A stretch of DNA of 34,482 bases from Microvirga soli. GTDB taxonomy: Bacteria > Pseudomonadota > Alphaproteobacteria > Rhizobiales > Beijerinckiaceae. The notes under the pieces are model-generated. The model was not told where the DNA came from. It searched no databases and worked only from the letters and a program-made list of their open reading frames with translations. The stretch is taken from the NCBI RefSeq assembly GCF_016734765.1, contig NZ_JAERQE010000045.1, positions 1 to 34,482 of the forward strand. The letters are read 5' to 3'. Made by a program: the position numbers and the translations under genes. Positions 1 to 8,069 of the stretch are shown in pieces (within the stretch, counting starts at the first letter, position 1; the number at the start of each line of letters is the position of its first letter).

Positions 1-128
1 TGGGACCGGGAGAGCTTGATCCGCAGCACGATGGCGCCGCGTTGATCCTGACCGACGAGGTGGAAGCTGTTCTTGCCCAGATCGATGCCCAGGGTGGCGA
101 TCACAGCAGAGAAAGAAGACCGTGACAT
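1..128 (-). CDS. IS110-family transposase, N-terminal fragment (runs off window)
   Basis: Reading leftward from an ATG at 126-128, the frame stays open to the window edge. It gives about 42 residues, including GIDLGKNSFHLVG and RGAIVLR. This is the N-terminal RuvC-like start of IS110-family DEDD transposases; the Asp of GIDLGKN is the first catalytic acidic residue. The family recombines DNA using a bridge RNA encoded in the non-coding end of the element. Only the start is visible, so whether the rest is intact cannot be judged. The gene points out of the window, so the non-coding end of the element lies at 129 and above. Confidence 0.85.
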   Translation of the reverse strand, partial: MSRSSFSAVIATLGIDLGKNSFHLVGQDQRGAIVLRIKLSRS

Positions 129-129
129 G

Positions 130-330
130 GAACGTGCTCCTTGCGTGGCTCGAAGCCCCACAGCTTACGAACAAGCGGGGCAGAAGCACGGCCGGACCAT
201 CCCATTAGCTGACCAATCGCCGTGCTTAGCCTCGCACCAAGTAGACGCTACTCGCCCTTTACAGCCTTCGCGCCGTGGACACCTAGCGATCTTCTGCACG
301 AGACCTAAGTCCATAGTCCCATCGGCAATC
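130..330 (-). ncRNA. Candidate IS110 bridge RNA region
   Basis: No convincing ORF occurs here. Visible structure includes a two-step hairpin at 155-181 (GCCCC, bulge, GCTT, loop, AAGC, GGGGC) and a 5-bp hairpin at 240-252 (AGTAG/CTACT). In IS110-subgroup elements the bridge RNA is encoded in the end upstream of the transposase; in the IS1111 subgroup it is downstream. The subgroup cannot be told from 42 residues, so this call is an inference from position and structure. The stretch from 331 to 450 holds nothing clear beyond a weak inverted repeat (gaagtgc/gcacttc, about 376-403). Confidence 0.35.
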
Positions 331-450
331 CGGCTCCGCCACTGATCGCTCAAAGAGTCGACGTTGCGCGGCTATGAAGTGCAAGTATTTCGAATGGCAC
401 TTCCGCTCGCTGCGGCTTGATGAACTGCTGGGACTAAGCCACACGATAGT

Positions 451-1341
451 TTAGACTTCGACGGCATTTCGGCGTTCCAGCTCAGTAAGGAGTCCGCTGT
501 GATCGAGATCGCCCGCATTCTCGATGAGACCCCGGAAGAGGTCCGCCGTCAGCGAGGTGTAAGGCAGAGCATCAAGCTCGATCCGCTCCGCAACGTCCAA
601 AGCATTGTCGAGATCCTTGAGATGCGTGACCGAGCGGCCTTTCGTGACAAAATCACGCTCGACCATGCGCTGACCGTGAAGTTCGAGAATGCGGCTTTCG
701 GCAAAGCCCCCACGAAGAGCCTCACGCACCTTGGCTGGATCGGCGCCGCCCCGCTGGGCCAGCAGAAGTGCCTCGGCAACGGCTCCGATGGTCACGCCGA
801 CGATGATCTGGTTAGCCAGTTTCGCGAGTTGCCCTGCTCCGTGCGGTCCCACATGAACAGGTCTGCCCATGAACTTCAGGATCGGCTCAACACGACCGAA
901 GATCTCGGCCTCGCCGCCAGCCATGATAGCCAATGTCCCCTGCTCTGCTCCAAGTGTGCCACCGGAAACAGGCGCATCGATATGATGGACGCCCCGCTCC
1001 TTCAGATGCTTCGCATGCTCCTGTGCCTCGGCGGGCTTGATCGAACTCATATCAACCAGGATGGTCCCTGGCCGCAGGGCACCTGCCACGCCTTGTGAGA
1101 AGAGCACATCCGTGACGATCTTGCCGTTCTCCAGCATGAGGATCACAACGTCAGCGTTGCTCACGGCCTCGGACGCGGCATCCACCACGCGAGCACCAGA
1201 AGCTGCAAAAGCCTCAGCTTTCTCGCGTGACCGGTTCCAAGCGGTCAGCGGATAGCCGGCGTCGAGCAATCGTTTTGCCTGGCGCGAGCCCATGAGGCCG
1301 ATGCCAAGGAACGCTACACTGGCAGAGGTGGATGCCATCAT
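451..1341 (-). CDS. ltnD: NAD-dependent beta-hydroxyacid dehydrogenase, L-threonate dehydrogenase (LtnD) type
   Basis: A 296-aa protein of the 3-hydroxyisobutyrate/tartronate-semialdehyde reductase family. The Rossmann motif FLGIGLMG is near residues 11-18, the substrate-binding signature DAPVSGG at 122-128, and the catalytic Lys of GQLAKLANQ near residue 174. Start choice: the frame is open further upstream, but AAGGAG lies 6 nt before the ATG at 1341; an adjacent ATG at 1338 is an alternative. It is the last gene of the leftward arm, after tctA. Family alone would also allow GarR (tartronate semialdehyde reductase). LtnD, which oxidises L-threonate to 2-oxotetronate, is preferred because otnI, otnK and otnC lie in the same locus. 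Confidence 0.85.
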   Translation of the reverse strand: MMASTSASVAFLGIGLMGSRQAKRLLDAGYPLTAWNRSREKAEAFAASGARVVDAASEAVSNADVVILMLENGKIVTDVLFSQGVAGALRPGTILVDMSSIKPAEAQEHAKHLKERGVHHIDAPVSGGTLGAEQGTLAIMAGGEAEIFGRVEPILKFMGRPVHVGPHGAGQLAKLANQIIVGVTIGAVAEALLLAQRGGADPAKVREALRGGFAESRILELHGQRMVERDFVTKGRSVTHLKDLDNALDVAERIELDALPYTSLTADLFRGLIENAGDLDHSGLLTELERRNAVEV

Positions 1342-1399
1342 CGAAAACTCCTTCAAGGTGGCCCGCCCGGATATTGAGCGGACCATTTGAACATCGGAC

Positions 1400-2914
1400 T
1401 CAGGCGACCGCGGATGAGGCCTTCGGCTTCATCAGGCGGCCGAGCGCGCTGCTCAGCAGCGGTCCGAAGGCAAGAGCCAATCCGATCAGCAGCAGTGTCG
1501 TGACGAGACCGTTCGACCAAAAGATCGAGAGCGATCCTCGGGACATGATCATGGATTGGCGGAAAGCATCCTCTGCCTTATCGCCGAGCACCATCGCTAG
1601 AACGAGCGGCGCAATCGGATAATTCAGCTTCTTAAACAGATATCCCACAACACCGAAGGCTAGGGCCAGCCAAAGATCGAACGGACGGCCAGCGACCGTA
1701 TAGGCGCCGATGAAGCATACGACTACGATCACGGGTCCGATTATGGCGAAAGGAATACGCAGGATCGAGGCGAAGAGCGGAATGGTGGCGAGCACCATGA
1801 GCACGGCCACGATATTGCCGAGATACATGCTGGCTATCAGGCCCCAGACGAAGTCCGGCCGTTCGACGAACAGCATCGGTCCCGGATTGAGGCCCCAGAT
1901 CATCAGGCCGCCCATCATCACGGCTGCCGTTGCAGAACCGGGCACGCCGAGAGCGAGCATGGGCAGGATAGCGCTGCTCCCGGCAGCGTGGTCTGCCGTC
2001 TCCGGAGCAACGACCCCTTCGGGCTCGCCTCGTCCAAAACCTTCCTTGCGGCGGGAGAGACGTTTGGCCAGGCCATAGCTCATGAAGGAAGCTGCGGTCG
2101 GTCCGCCGGGGGTGATCCCCATCCAGCATCCGATGGCGGCACTGCGCAGGAGCGTCACCCAGTAGCGCGGCAGGGTCGCGATGGTCCTGAAGACGTCGCG
2201 GATCTTGACCCGAGCGCGAATGCCGTCGAAGCGCAACCCCTCCTCCATGGTGAGCATGAGTTCGCCGATGCCGAACAGGCCGATCACCGCGATGAGGAAG
2301 CTGATGCCGGACAAAAGCTCATTAAACCCGTAGGTCAGGCGCAGGCCGCCCGAGACCGTGTCCATGCCGACCGCCGCGAAAGCAAATCCGAGACCCATGG
2401 AGACGATGGTCTTGAACGGCGATGCGGTGCCAAGTCCGATGAAGCTGGCGAAGGCCAGGAAATAGACGGCGAAATACTCCGGCGAACTGAACCGGAGGGC
2501 GAACTTAGCTACCCACGTCGACAGCACGGTGATCAGGATCACGCCGACCAAAGCGCCGAAGCCAGCTGACAGGAATGCGAGGGTCAGCGCCTGTGTTGCC
2601 TGCCCCTGCCGGGCCATGGGGTACCCGTCGAACGTTGTTGCAACGGATGACGGTTCTCCTGGAATGTTGAAGAGGATCGAGGTTGTCGATCCGCCAAATA
2701 GCGCTCCCCAATACATACTGGTGAGAAGGATGATCGCTGCGACCGGATCCATCGTAAAGGTCAGCGGCAACAGCAGCGAAACGCCATTAGGAGCCCCGAG
2801 CCCCGGCAAAACGCCGACGAGAATGCCCAGAAGCACGCCGATCATCATCAGCATGACGTGGTAGGTTGTCAGCGCGACGCCAAAACCGTGAAGGAGTGAT
2901 GCGAAATTTTCCAC
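1400..2914 (-). CDS. tctA: Tripartite tricarboxylate transporter, large membrane subunit TctA
   Basis: A 504-aa multi-pass membrane protein with the TctA hallmark GVLPGLGAPNG in its N-terminal third and a second conserved stretch (GITPGGPTAASF) in the middle. This is the usual length and the internal repeat expected of the family. TctA forms the translocation path of TTT transporters, which take up organic acids using a periplasmic binding protein. The start is GTG at 2914, with GGAG 7 nt upstream. The tctB stop lies 25 nt upstream and ltnD starts 58 nt downstream, so co-transcription is likely. By context the substrate should be a four-carbon sugar acid such as threonate, not tricarboxylates; this is inference. 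Confidence 0.93.
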   Translation of the reverse strand: MENFASLLHGFGVALTTYHVMLMMIGVLLGILVGVLPGLGAPNGVSLLLPLTFTMDPVAAIILLTSMYWGALFGGSTTSILFNIPGEPSSVATTFDGYPMARQGQATQALTLAFLSAGFGALVGVILITVLSTWVAKFALRFSSPEYFAVYFLAFASFIGLGTASPFKTIVSMGLGFAFAAVGMDTVSGGLRLTYGFNELLSGISFLIAVIGLFGIGELMLTMEEGLRFDGIRARVKIRDVFRTIATLPRYWVTLLRSAAIGCWMGITPGGPTAASFMSYGLAKRLSRRKEGFGRGEPEGVVAPETADHAAGSSAILPMLALGVPGSATAAVMMGGLMIWGLNPGPMLFVERPDFVWGLIASMYLGNIVAVLMVLATIPLFASILRIPFAIIGPVIVVVCFIGAYTVAGRPFDLWLALAFGVVGYLFKKLNYPIAPLVLAMVLGDKAEDAFRQSMIMSRGSLSIFWSNGLVTTLLLIGLALAFGPLLSSALGRLMKPKASSAVA

Positions 2915-2939
2915 GACCTGTCTCCGTCGGGATTGCGGG

Positions 2940-3419
2940 CTAGTAGAGGCCCAGAGCGGCTTCGAGCGGACCCTTCAGGAGAGGAACCTGGAATGCCACT
3001 TCGAGAACGAAGTAAAAAATGACGGCTGCAGCGATGCCCGAAGCAATGGATATAACGAGCCGATATTTGCCCTGCACCGACATGACGAACGCGAGATAGA
3101 GCGCCGTCGCCACATATAGCCCGAGGAGACGCCCAACCACCACGAAGGCGAGCATCGGCAGGAAGAACGAGGCCACGCGCTTGGCCTCTTCCTTATGAAG
3201 GAAGACTGACTGCAATCCATGTCGACCGACGGTCGCCTGGATCAGAGTTCCGATACTGGCAGCAACGACCAGAAGGCCGATATAGAATGGAAAAGCTCCT
3301 GGCTCTGGTCCTGCGTCGCCCCAGCCAATCCCGAATTCCAGAGCACCGACCACAGCAGCAAGCCCCAGGCCTGCCGTGAGAGTCGCACTTCCGATCTCAG
3401 CTGTGTAACGAGAAATCAT
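2940..3419 (-). CDS. tctB: Tripartite tricarboxylate transporter, small membrane subunit TctB
   Basis: A 159-aa protein with about four hydrophobic segments: around residues 10-30, 42-60, an internal pair at 85-130, and the C-terminal end. This matches the TctB/DUF1468 fold. Such small subunits are poorly conserved, so the call rests on length, topology and the position between tctC and tctA, the standard gene order. The ATG at 3419 has a purine-rich GGGACGG sequence just upstream. TctB partners TctA in the inner membrane. Confidence 0.88.
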   Translation of the reverse strand: MISRYTAEIGSATLTAGLGLAAVVGALEFGIGWGDAGPEPGAFPFYIGLLVVAASIGTLIQATVGRHGLQSVFLHKEEAKRVASFFLPMLAFVVVGRLLGLYVATALYLAFVMSVQGKYRLVISIASGIAAAVIFYFVLEVAFQVPLLKGPLEAALGLY

Positions 3420-3499
3420 GGCGTCCGTCCCGGTCTGATGAATGCCGCATGGAGGAGAGGCTGACGGAGAGAAGTCCGTCAGCCTTGGAGCCGCGCCAA

Positions 3500-4495
3500 T
3501 TAGCGGGCGATCCAGCCTTCTTGTTCAAAGACCTTGCGGTTCTTGGCGTCGTCCGAGGCGATGAAGGTCTTCAAGTCCTGACCGGCCAGAAACCGATCAG
3601 TTTGAGACGTGCGCTCGATATATTCCTTCCACTCAGGCGTCTCGCTCACCTTCTTGAGGAGATCGGCATAAAAAGCGACCGCGTCCGCAGGAACGCCGCC
3701 CGGCAGCCACACGGTGCGCGGCATCTGGAACTGGTCGATCGGGATGCCGGCTTCCTTGCAGGTCGGGATGTCCGACCAGCCCATGGTGGCCGTTACCTTC
3801 ACCCCACCTTGTAGACGCGTCGGGCTGAACACGCAGAGCGGGGTGATCGCTCCGGCCTTCCACTGGCCCGCATTCTCGTTCGGGTTGTTGGTGTTCGAGT
3901 CGATATGCCCGCCCGCGAGCTGCACACCGGCGGCACCGCCGCCCTGGAAGGGAACGTAGATGAACTTGGCACTCGTTGCATCCTGGATCAGGCTGGTGAG
4001 GGTCTGATCAGTATCCTTGGACTGGCTACCGCCCATCTTGAAGGTATCAGGCTTCGCCTTGACCGCCTCGATATAGCTCTTAGCGTCCTTATATGGAGCG
4101 TCGGCTTTGACCCAGAGCAGGAACTCGTCGAGGGCCATGGCCGCCACAGGGGTCAGCTCATCGGGCTTGTAGGCGAGCTTCGCCACATAAGGCAGGAGAT
4201 AGGCGTTGTTCGTGCCGAAGGTGAGTTTGTGGCTGTCGCCGGCTGCGACCTTCGTATAGATGAATCCTTCCGCGCCGCTGCCGCCACCTTTGTTCGTAAC
4301 GACGATGGGCTGTTCCATCAGCTTGTGCTTGGCAATGATCGACTGGACGACGCGGGCGAAGTTGTCCGTGCCGCCGCCAGGGGACGACGTGACGATGAAT
4401 TCAACGGGTTTCGCCGGCTTCCAATCCGCCTGCGCCACGCCGCCGAATGTCACCGCGATGGTGGTAGCGAGCAACCATGAAGTCTTCTTAAGCAT
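3500..4495 (-). CDS. tctC: Tripartite tricarboxylate transporter solute-binding protein (TctC/BugT)
   Basis: A 331-aa exported protein. A classic Sec signal peptide covers residues 1-23 (MLKKTSWLLATT...GGVAQA) and would be cut after AQA. The mature part begins with the TctC pattern KPVEFIVTSSPGGGTDNFAR, in which the SPGGGTD loop contacts the ligand carboxylate. GGAGGA lies upstream of the ATG at 4495. As periplasmic receptor it delivers ligand to TctA/TctB, encoded downstream. The pdxA2 gene ends 57 nt upstream in the same direction. The natural ligand is not readable from sequence; tetronates are inferred from the neighbours. Confidence 0.93.
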   Translation of the reverse strand: MLKKTSWLLATTIAVTFGGVAQADWKPAKPVEFIVTSSPGGGTDNFARVVQSIIAKHKLMEQPIVVTNKGGGSGAEGFIYTKVAAGDSHKLTFGTNNAYLLPYVAKLAYKPDELTPVAAMALDEFLLWVKADAPYKDAKSYIEAVKAKPDTFKMGGSQSKDTDQTLTSLIQDATSAKFIYVPFQGGGAAGVQLAGGHIDSNTNNPNENAGQWKAGAITPLCVFSPTRLQGGVKVTATMGWSDIPTCKEAGIPIDQFQMPRTVWLPGGVPADAVAFYADLLKKVSETPEWKEYIERTSQTDRFLAGQDLKTFIASDDAKNRKVFEQEGWIAR

Positions 4496-4552
4496 CGTTC
4501 TTCCTCCCTGTGGTGTTTCCAGCCGATGGCGTCGGCTCTTGGAACTGGCTGT

Positions 4553-5626
4553 TTAGGAATTGATGGCCGATAATCTGGGCTGCGATATCTCGGAGCGACG
4601 GGCCTGCACCTCAGAGCCCATCCGGATAGCAAGAGAGAGTGCCTCGCGGCTCGCTCCGAGATTGGCAACGCCGCGACCGGCAATCTCGTACGCTGTGCCA
4701 TGGGCCGGAGTGCAGATCGGGAATTGGAAACCGCCGATGAGCGTCACGCCGCGATCGAAGCCCATCAGCTTCATGGCGATCTGACCCTGATCATGGTACA
4801 TGGTGAGGACGGAGTCGAAATCGCCGTTTTTAGCACGCAGGAACACGGTATCCGACGGGAATGGCCCTTCAACGGTGAAGCCCTGCGCCTGCGCCTGACG
4901 GACGGCCGGCTCAATGACGTCGATTTCCTCCATTCCGAAATTGCCGCCGTCGCCCGCATGCGGATTGAGGCCTGCGACCGCGATACGCGGTGGATTGAAG
5001 CCCGCAGCACGCATGCACTGATCCGCCAGCGTGAGCGATCGCAGGATCGCCTTCTCGGAAATGGCGGAGGCCACCTGCGACAACGGGATGTGCGAGGTTA
5101 CACGGGCATTCCAGGTCTTGCCCAGAACGTTGAACTCGCTCGCCGCTACCGATGTCTTGAGAACATCGCGCACGAAGCGGATCTCGTCGTCGTATCCGTC
5201 ATAGGCCAGACGCATGGCCTTCTTGTTGAAAGGCGTGAAAAACACCGCATCCGCACGACCGGACTGGGCCAGCAACAGGGCGCGCCGGAAGTTCTCGGTT
5301 GCGAACACACCGCCTTCGAGCGTGGCCGTGGCAGAAACGACTTGATCGGGACTGAGATTTTCGAGGTCTATGAAGACCGGACGGGACGAGCAAGCCGGAA
5401 TCGCATTTTCCGACGCAATAACGTCCACGTCGACTCCAACACCTGCAACCTTGGCACCCTGCTCCAGAATGCGAAGGTCGCCGAAGATCACGAGGTTTGC
5501 GCCGGAACGGAACTCGTCGGATGCGATGAGCTTGGCAGCCAATTCTGGGCTGATGCCTGCCGGATCGCCCATGGCGAATGCAACAGTCGGCTTTGCTGGC
5601 GGGATCGATGACGATTGAGCGCTCAC
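4553..5626 (-). CDS. pdxA2: 4-phospho-D-threonate/erythronate 3-dehydrogenase, PdxA2 family
   Basis: A 357-aa PdxA-family enzyme. Metal-ligand histidines are visible in SHIPLS (about 179), GLNPHAGDGG (223) and YHDQGQIAMK (278). The C-terminal GVTLIGG and TPAHGTAYEIAGRG blocks are typical. PdxA2 enzymes oxidise 4-phosphotetronates and release CO2 to give dihydroxyacetone phosphate, unlike PdxA of pyridoxal phosphate synthesis. The linkage to a DUF1537 kinase and GntR regulator favours PdxA2. Start choice: the frame opens upstream, but GAAGAGG sits 5 nt before a GTG at 5626, and the family's conserved VAFAMGDPAGI follows about 14 residues later. First gene of the leftward arm, divergent from gntR. 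Confidence 0.87.
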   Translation of the reverse strand: MSAQSSSIPPAKPTVAFAMGDPAGISPELAAKLIASDEFRSGANLVIFGDLRILEQGAKVAGVGVDVDVIASENAIPACSSRPVFIDLENLSPDQVVSATATLEGGVFATENFRRALLLAQSGRADAVFFTPFNKKAMRLAYDGYDDEIRFVRDVLKTSVAASEFNVLGKTWNARVTSHIPLSQVASAISEKAILRSLTLADQCMRAAGFNPPRIAVAGLNPHAGDGGNFGMEEIDVIEPAVRQAQAQGFTVEGPFPSDTVFLRAKNGDFDSVLTMYHDQGQIAMKLMGFDRGVTLIGGFQFPICTPAHGTAYEIAGRGVANLGASREALSLAIRMGSEVQARRSEISQPRLSAINS

Positions 5627-5683
5627 GGCAACCTCTTCTCGGGATGACACAAGAACGTTAACAGCCCTAAATTTCGTACACAA

Positions 5684-5696
5684 GTATGCTGCATAC
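5684..5696. promoter_or_regulatory. Perfect 13-bp palindrome, probable GntR operator
   Basis: GTATGC-T-GCATAC is a perfect inverted repeat around a single central base. It lies in the 163-bp divergent region between pdxA2 (start 5626) and the GntR regulator (start 5790). FadR/FCD-type GntR regulators bind short palindromes of this size and usually control their divergent neighbours. One site could regulate both arms. The regulator assignment is inference. Confidence 0.6.
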
Positions 5697-5789
5697 AGAA
5701 TTTTGTTTGCGGCGGTTCAGGAAAAAGTTGTATAGGAGGAACAATCCGCGCCAGGATTTGTGGAAAGACTGCAAAGAACGGAATGAGCC

Positions 5790-6479
5790 ATGGCATCTGA
5801 CGCAGCAGCTCTGCTGGTTGACGACTTCGATTCGCGCGGCCCCATTGCCCGCCCGACGCTTCACGACGCCATCGTGGCTCGGGTGCGCGACATGATCATC
5901 GAAGGCGAGCTTGCTCCCGGGACTCGGCTTCACGAGGGCAATCTCGGCAAGATGCTCGGTGTTTCCCGGACGCCGCTGCGGGAAGCCCTCAAGTTTCTCG
6001 TCAGCGAGGGGCTGCTGGAATTGTCACCTGGGCGGGGTGCGGTGGTTCGGCAGTTTTCCGCGAAGGATGTCCATGACAGCCTGATCGTGCTCGGCAATCT
6101 TGAAGGCCTTGCGGGACGGCTGGCCTGTGAGCATGCCACCGATGCCGAAATCGGTGAGGTCCGGCAACTCCATGACCGTATGATGGACATGTACGAGAAG
6201 CGCGATCGCCTACCCTATTTCAAGCTGAATCAGAGCATCCACTCGGCCATTCTCCGCCTTTCCAAGAACGAAGCTCTGGTCTCAGTGCACAATGTTCTGC
6301 AGGCCCGTCTGAAGCGCATCCGCTACATCGGCAACGAGGGGCCTGAAAAATGGGCCGGCGCGGTTGCCGATCATGAAGAGATGATCAATGCCCTGAAAGC
6401 GCGCGATGCCGACCGCCTGTCGAAGGTTCTCACCGACCATATGGCAAAGACCTGGGAGCGTGTGAGAAACGCTATCTGA
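5790..6479 (+). CDS. GntR-family transcriptional regulator, FadR/FCD subfamily
   Basis: A 229-aa protein. The N-terminal winged helix-turn-helix spans about residues 25-90, with the GntR signature LGKMLGVSRTPLREAL. A C-terminal all-helical FCD domain spans about 97-220, with candidate metal-binding histidines in SIHSAIL, DHEEMI and DHMAKTW. FCD domains bind small organic-acid effectors. It is the first gene of the rightward arm and is divergent from pdxA2, with a perfect palindrome between them. The role is probably a repressor of both arms relieved by a tetronate or a phosphorylated intermediate; this is inferred from context. otnC starts 56 nt downstream. Confidence 0.92.
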   Translation: MASDAAALLVDDFDSRGPIARPTLHDAIVARVRDMIIEGELAPGTRLHEGNLGKMLGVSRTPLREALKFLVSEGLLELSPGRGAVVRQFSAKDVHDSLIVLGNLEGLAGRLACEHATDAEIGEVRQLHDRMMDMYEKRDRLPYFKLNQSIHSAILRLSKNEALVSVHNVLQARLKRIRYIGNEGPEKWAGAVADHEEMINALKARDADRLSKVLTDHMAKTWERVRNAI

Positions 6480-6535
6480 TAACAGCTAACAGTCAGCTTC
6501 CTTTTCCCACCCCCTCATCTTTACAAGGCCTCGAT

Positions 6536-7255
6536 ATGAACGATGAGAGCCGGCTTCGCGAGACGATCTGCCTTTTCGGGCGCTCTCTCTTCGAACGGGG
6601 GCTGACCGCTGGATCGTCGGGCAACATCTCGGTTCGGTTGAGCAACGGAGGCTGGGTGACAACACCAACCAACTCTTCCCTCGGTTTTCTCGACCCTGCC
6701 CGCCTGAGCAAGCTCGATGCCGATGGACGCCTTGTCTCGGGCGATGCGCCGACAAAGGAGTTGCCTCTTCATACGGCTCTTTATTCGACCCGCAGTGATG
6801 CCGGCGCGATCGTTCATCTGCACTCCACCCATTCGGTCGCCGTCTCGATGCTGCCCGATATTGACCCTGCCAATGCACTGCCGCCCATGACGGCCTATTA
6901 TGTCATGAGGGTCGGCCGCACAGCTCTCGTTCCCTATTATCGGCCGGGAGATGCCGCCGTCGCGGATGCGATCCGCGGACTCGCAGGCAAATACAGTGCG
7001 GTGCTTCTGGCCAATCACGGCCCAGTGGTCACTGGCAACGATCTGGAAGCTGCTGTCTATGCCATGGAAGAGTTGGAAGAGACCGCGAAGCTGCGCCTTC
7101 TCCTCCATGGCCTCAACCCTCGCCTGCTGACCCGTGGGCAGGTTCGGGATCTGGTGACACAATTCGGTTTGGATGAGGCGATTGCGGAAGAGTCCTCCGA
7201 CAGCCATCAGGAATGCTGTTCCACGCCTTATCACCATTCACACAAGTGCGGATGA
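6536..7255 (+). CDS. otnC: 3-oxo-tetronate 4-phosphate decarboxylase (OtnC), class II aldolase family
   Basis: A 239-aa class II aldolase/adducin protein. Visible motifs are GSSGNISVR (27-35), PTKELPLH with the catalytic-position Glu near 75, the zinc-binding HLHSTHS (His94, His96) and ANHGPVV (His161). Fuculose-phosphate aldolase uses the same zinc site. OtnC members instead decarboxylate 3-oxotetronate 4-phosphate to dihydroxyacetone phosphate. The subfamily is assigned from the neighbouring otnI and otnK, the standard OtnC-OtnI-OtnK set. Only a weak AAGG ribosome site is visible, 7-8 nt before the ATG. otnI begins 4 nt after the stop, so translation is probably coupled. Confidence 0.9.
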   Translation: MNDESRLRETICLFGRSLFERGLTAGSSGNISVRLSNGGWVTTPTNSSLGFLDPARLSKLDADGRLVSGDAPTKELPLHTALYSTRSDAGAIVHLHSTHSVAVSMLPDIDPANALPPMTAYYVMRVGRTALVPYYRPGDAAVADAIRGLAGKYSAVLLANHGPVVTGNDLEAAVYAMEELEETAKLRLLLHGLNPRLLTRGQVRDLVTQFGLDEAIAEESSDSHQECCSTPYHHSHKCG

Positions 7256-7259
7256 ACCG

Positions 7260-8069
7260 ATGCCCCGTTTCTCGGCCAATCTAGGCTTTCTCTTTACCGA
7301 GCATTCCGACATCGATCGGATTGCGGCCGCAGCGGCAGCAGGCTTCAAAGCTGTCGAAATGCACTGGCCTTATCAGGTACCTGCTGCCGAGATGCGCAAT
7401 GCCCTGAGTACAAACCAAGTGACTATGCTCGGATTGAACACCCCGGTCGGGAATGCCGCAGCCGGCGATTTCGGGCTCGGAGCCTTGCCAGGTCGTGAAA
7501 GTGAATTCCTCCAGGCCTTCGAACAGGCTGCTTCCTATGGGCACGCCATCGGCGCAACGGCCGTTCACTGCATGTCCGGATTGGTCACACCCGATGCCGT
7601 CCCGGCCGCCGAGCGCACGTTCGTCGCGAACCTGAAGCTTACTGCCGACAAAGCCGCCCTAGCCGACATGACGGTCCTGATCGAGCCGATCAACCATCGT
7701 GACAAGCCAGAATATTTTCTTCACACCATCGAGCAGGCCGCAATGATCATCGAGCAGGTCAGCCGCCGAAATGTGAAGATCATGTTCGACTGCTATCATA
7801 CCCAGATCATGCAAGGCGATCTGACGCGGCGTCTCAAACAGCACCTCGATCTGATCGGGCATGTGCAGATCGCTGCTGTCCCGAGCCGGGCGGAACCGGA
7901 TGAGGGCGAAATCAACTATCGCGACATCTGCCGATCCCTTGATCAGCTGGGATATAGCGGCTGGATCGGAGCCGAATACAAACCTCGCGGGCGGACAGAA
8001 GAAGGCCTCGGCTGGCTTCCAGCCTGGACACAGGATGCCCCCCACAATGTTCGTGGAGTCATGGCATGA
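7260..8069 (+). CDS. otnI: 2-oxo-tetronate isomerase (OtnI), hydroxypyruvate isomerase family
   Basis: A 269-aa TIM-barrel sugar isomerase of the Hyi/OtnI family. It begins MPRFSANLGFLF. The metal-site acidic residues expected of the family appear in VLIEPINHRD, KIMFDCYHTQI and IGAEYKP. The frame is open upstream, but the family start FSANLGFL fixes the ATG at 7260, 4 nt after otnC. OtnI interconverts 2-oxotetronate and 3-oxotetronate, feeding OtnK. Its stop overlaps the otnK start by ATGA, indicating translational coupling. Plain hydroxypyruvate isomerase is the alternative, disfavoured by the gene set. Confidence 0.9.
   Translation: MPRFSANLGFLFTEHSDIDRIAAAAAAGFKAVEMHWPYQVPAAEMRNALSTNQVTMLGLNTPVGNAAAGDFGLGALPGRESEFLQAFEQAASYGHAIGATAVHCMSGLVTPDAVPAAERTFVANLKLTADKAALADMTVLIEPINHRDKPEYFLHTIEQAAMIIEQVSRRNVKIMFDCYHTQIMQGDLTRRLKQHLDLIGHVQIAAVPSRAEPDEGEINYRDICRSLDQLGYSGWIGAEYKPRGRTEEGLGWLPAWTQDAPHNVRGVMA

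Larger units (their letters stand above)
1..330 (-). mobile_element. End of an IS110-family insertion sequence
   Basis: The transposase start at 128 followed by roughly 200 bp of structured non-coding sequence is the usual layout of the transposase-proximal end of an IS110 element. IS110 elements lack clear terminal inverted repeats and target duplications, so the outer edge cannot be fixed from one copy. About 330 is a guess, based on where the compact hairpin-rich sequence stops. The next gene ends at 451. Confidence 0.5.

Noticed and set aside
374..454. 26-codon rightward frame (MKCKYFEWHFRSLRL) between the IS110 end and ltnD
   Set aside because: No ribosome site, overlaps the ltnD stop, and too short to distinguish from chance.
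499..1098. Long rightward frame antisense to ltnD
   Set aside because: A shadow of the high-GC third-position pattern of ltnD; no motif and the opposite strand is a clear enzyme.
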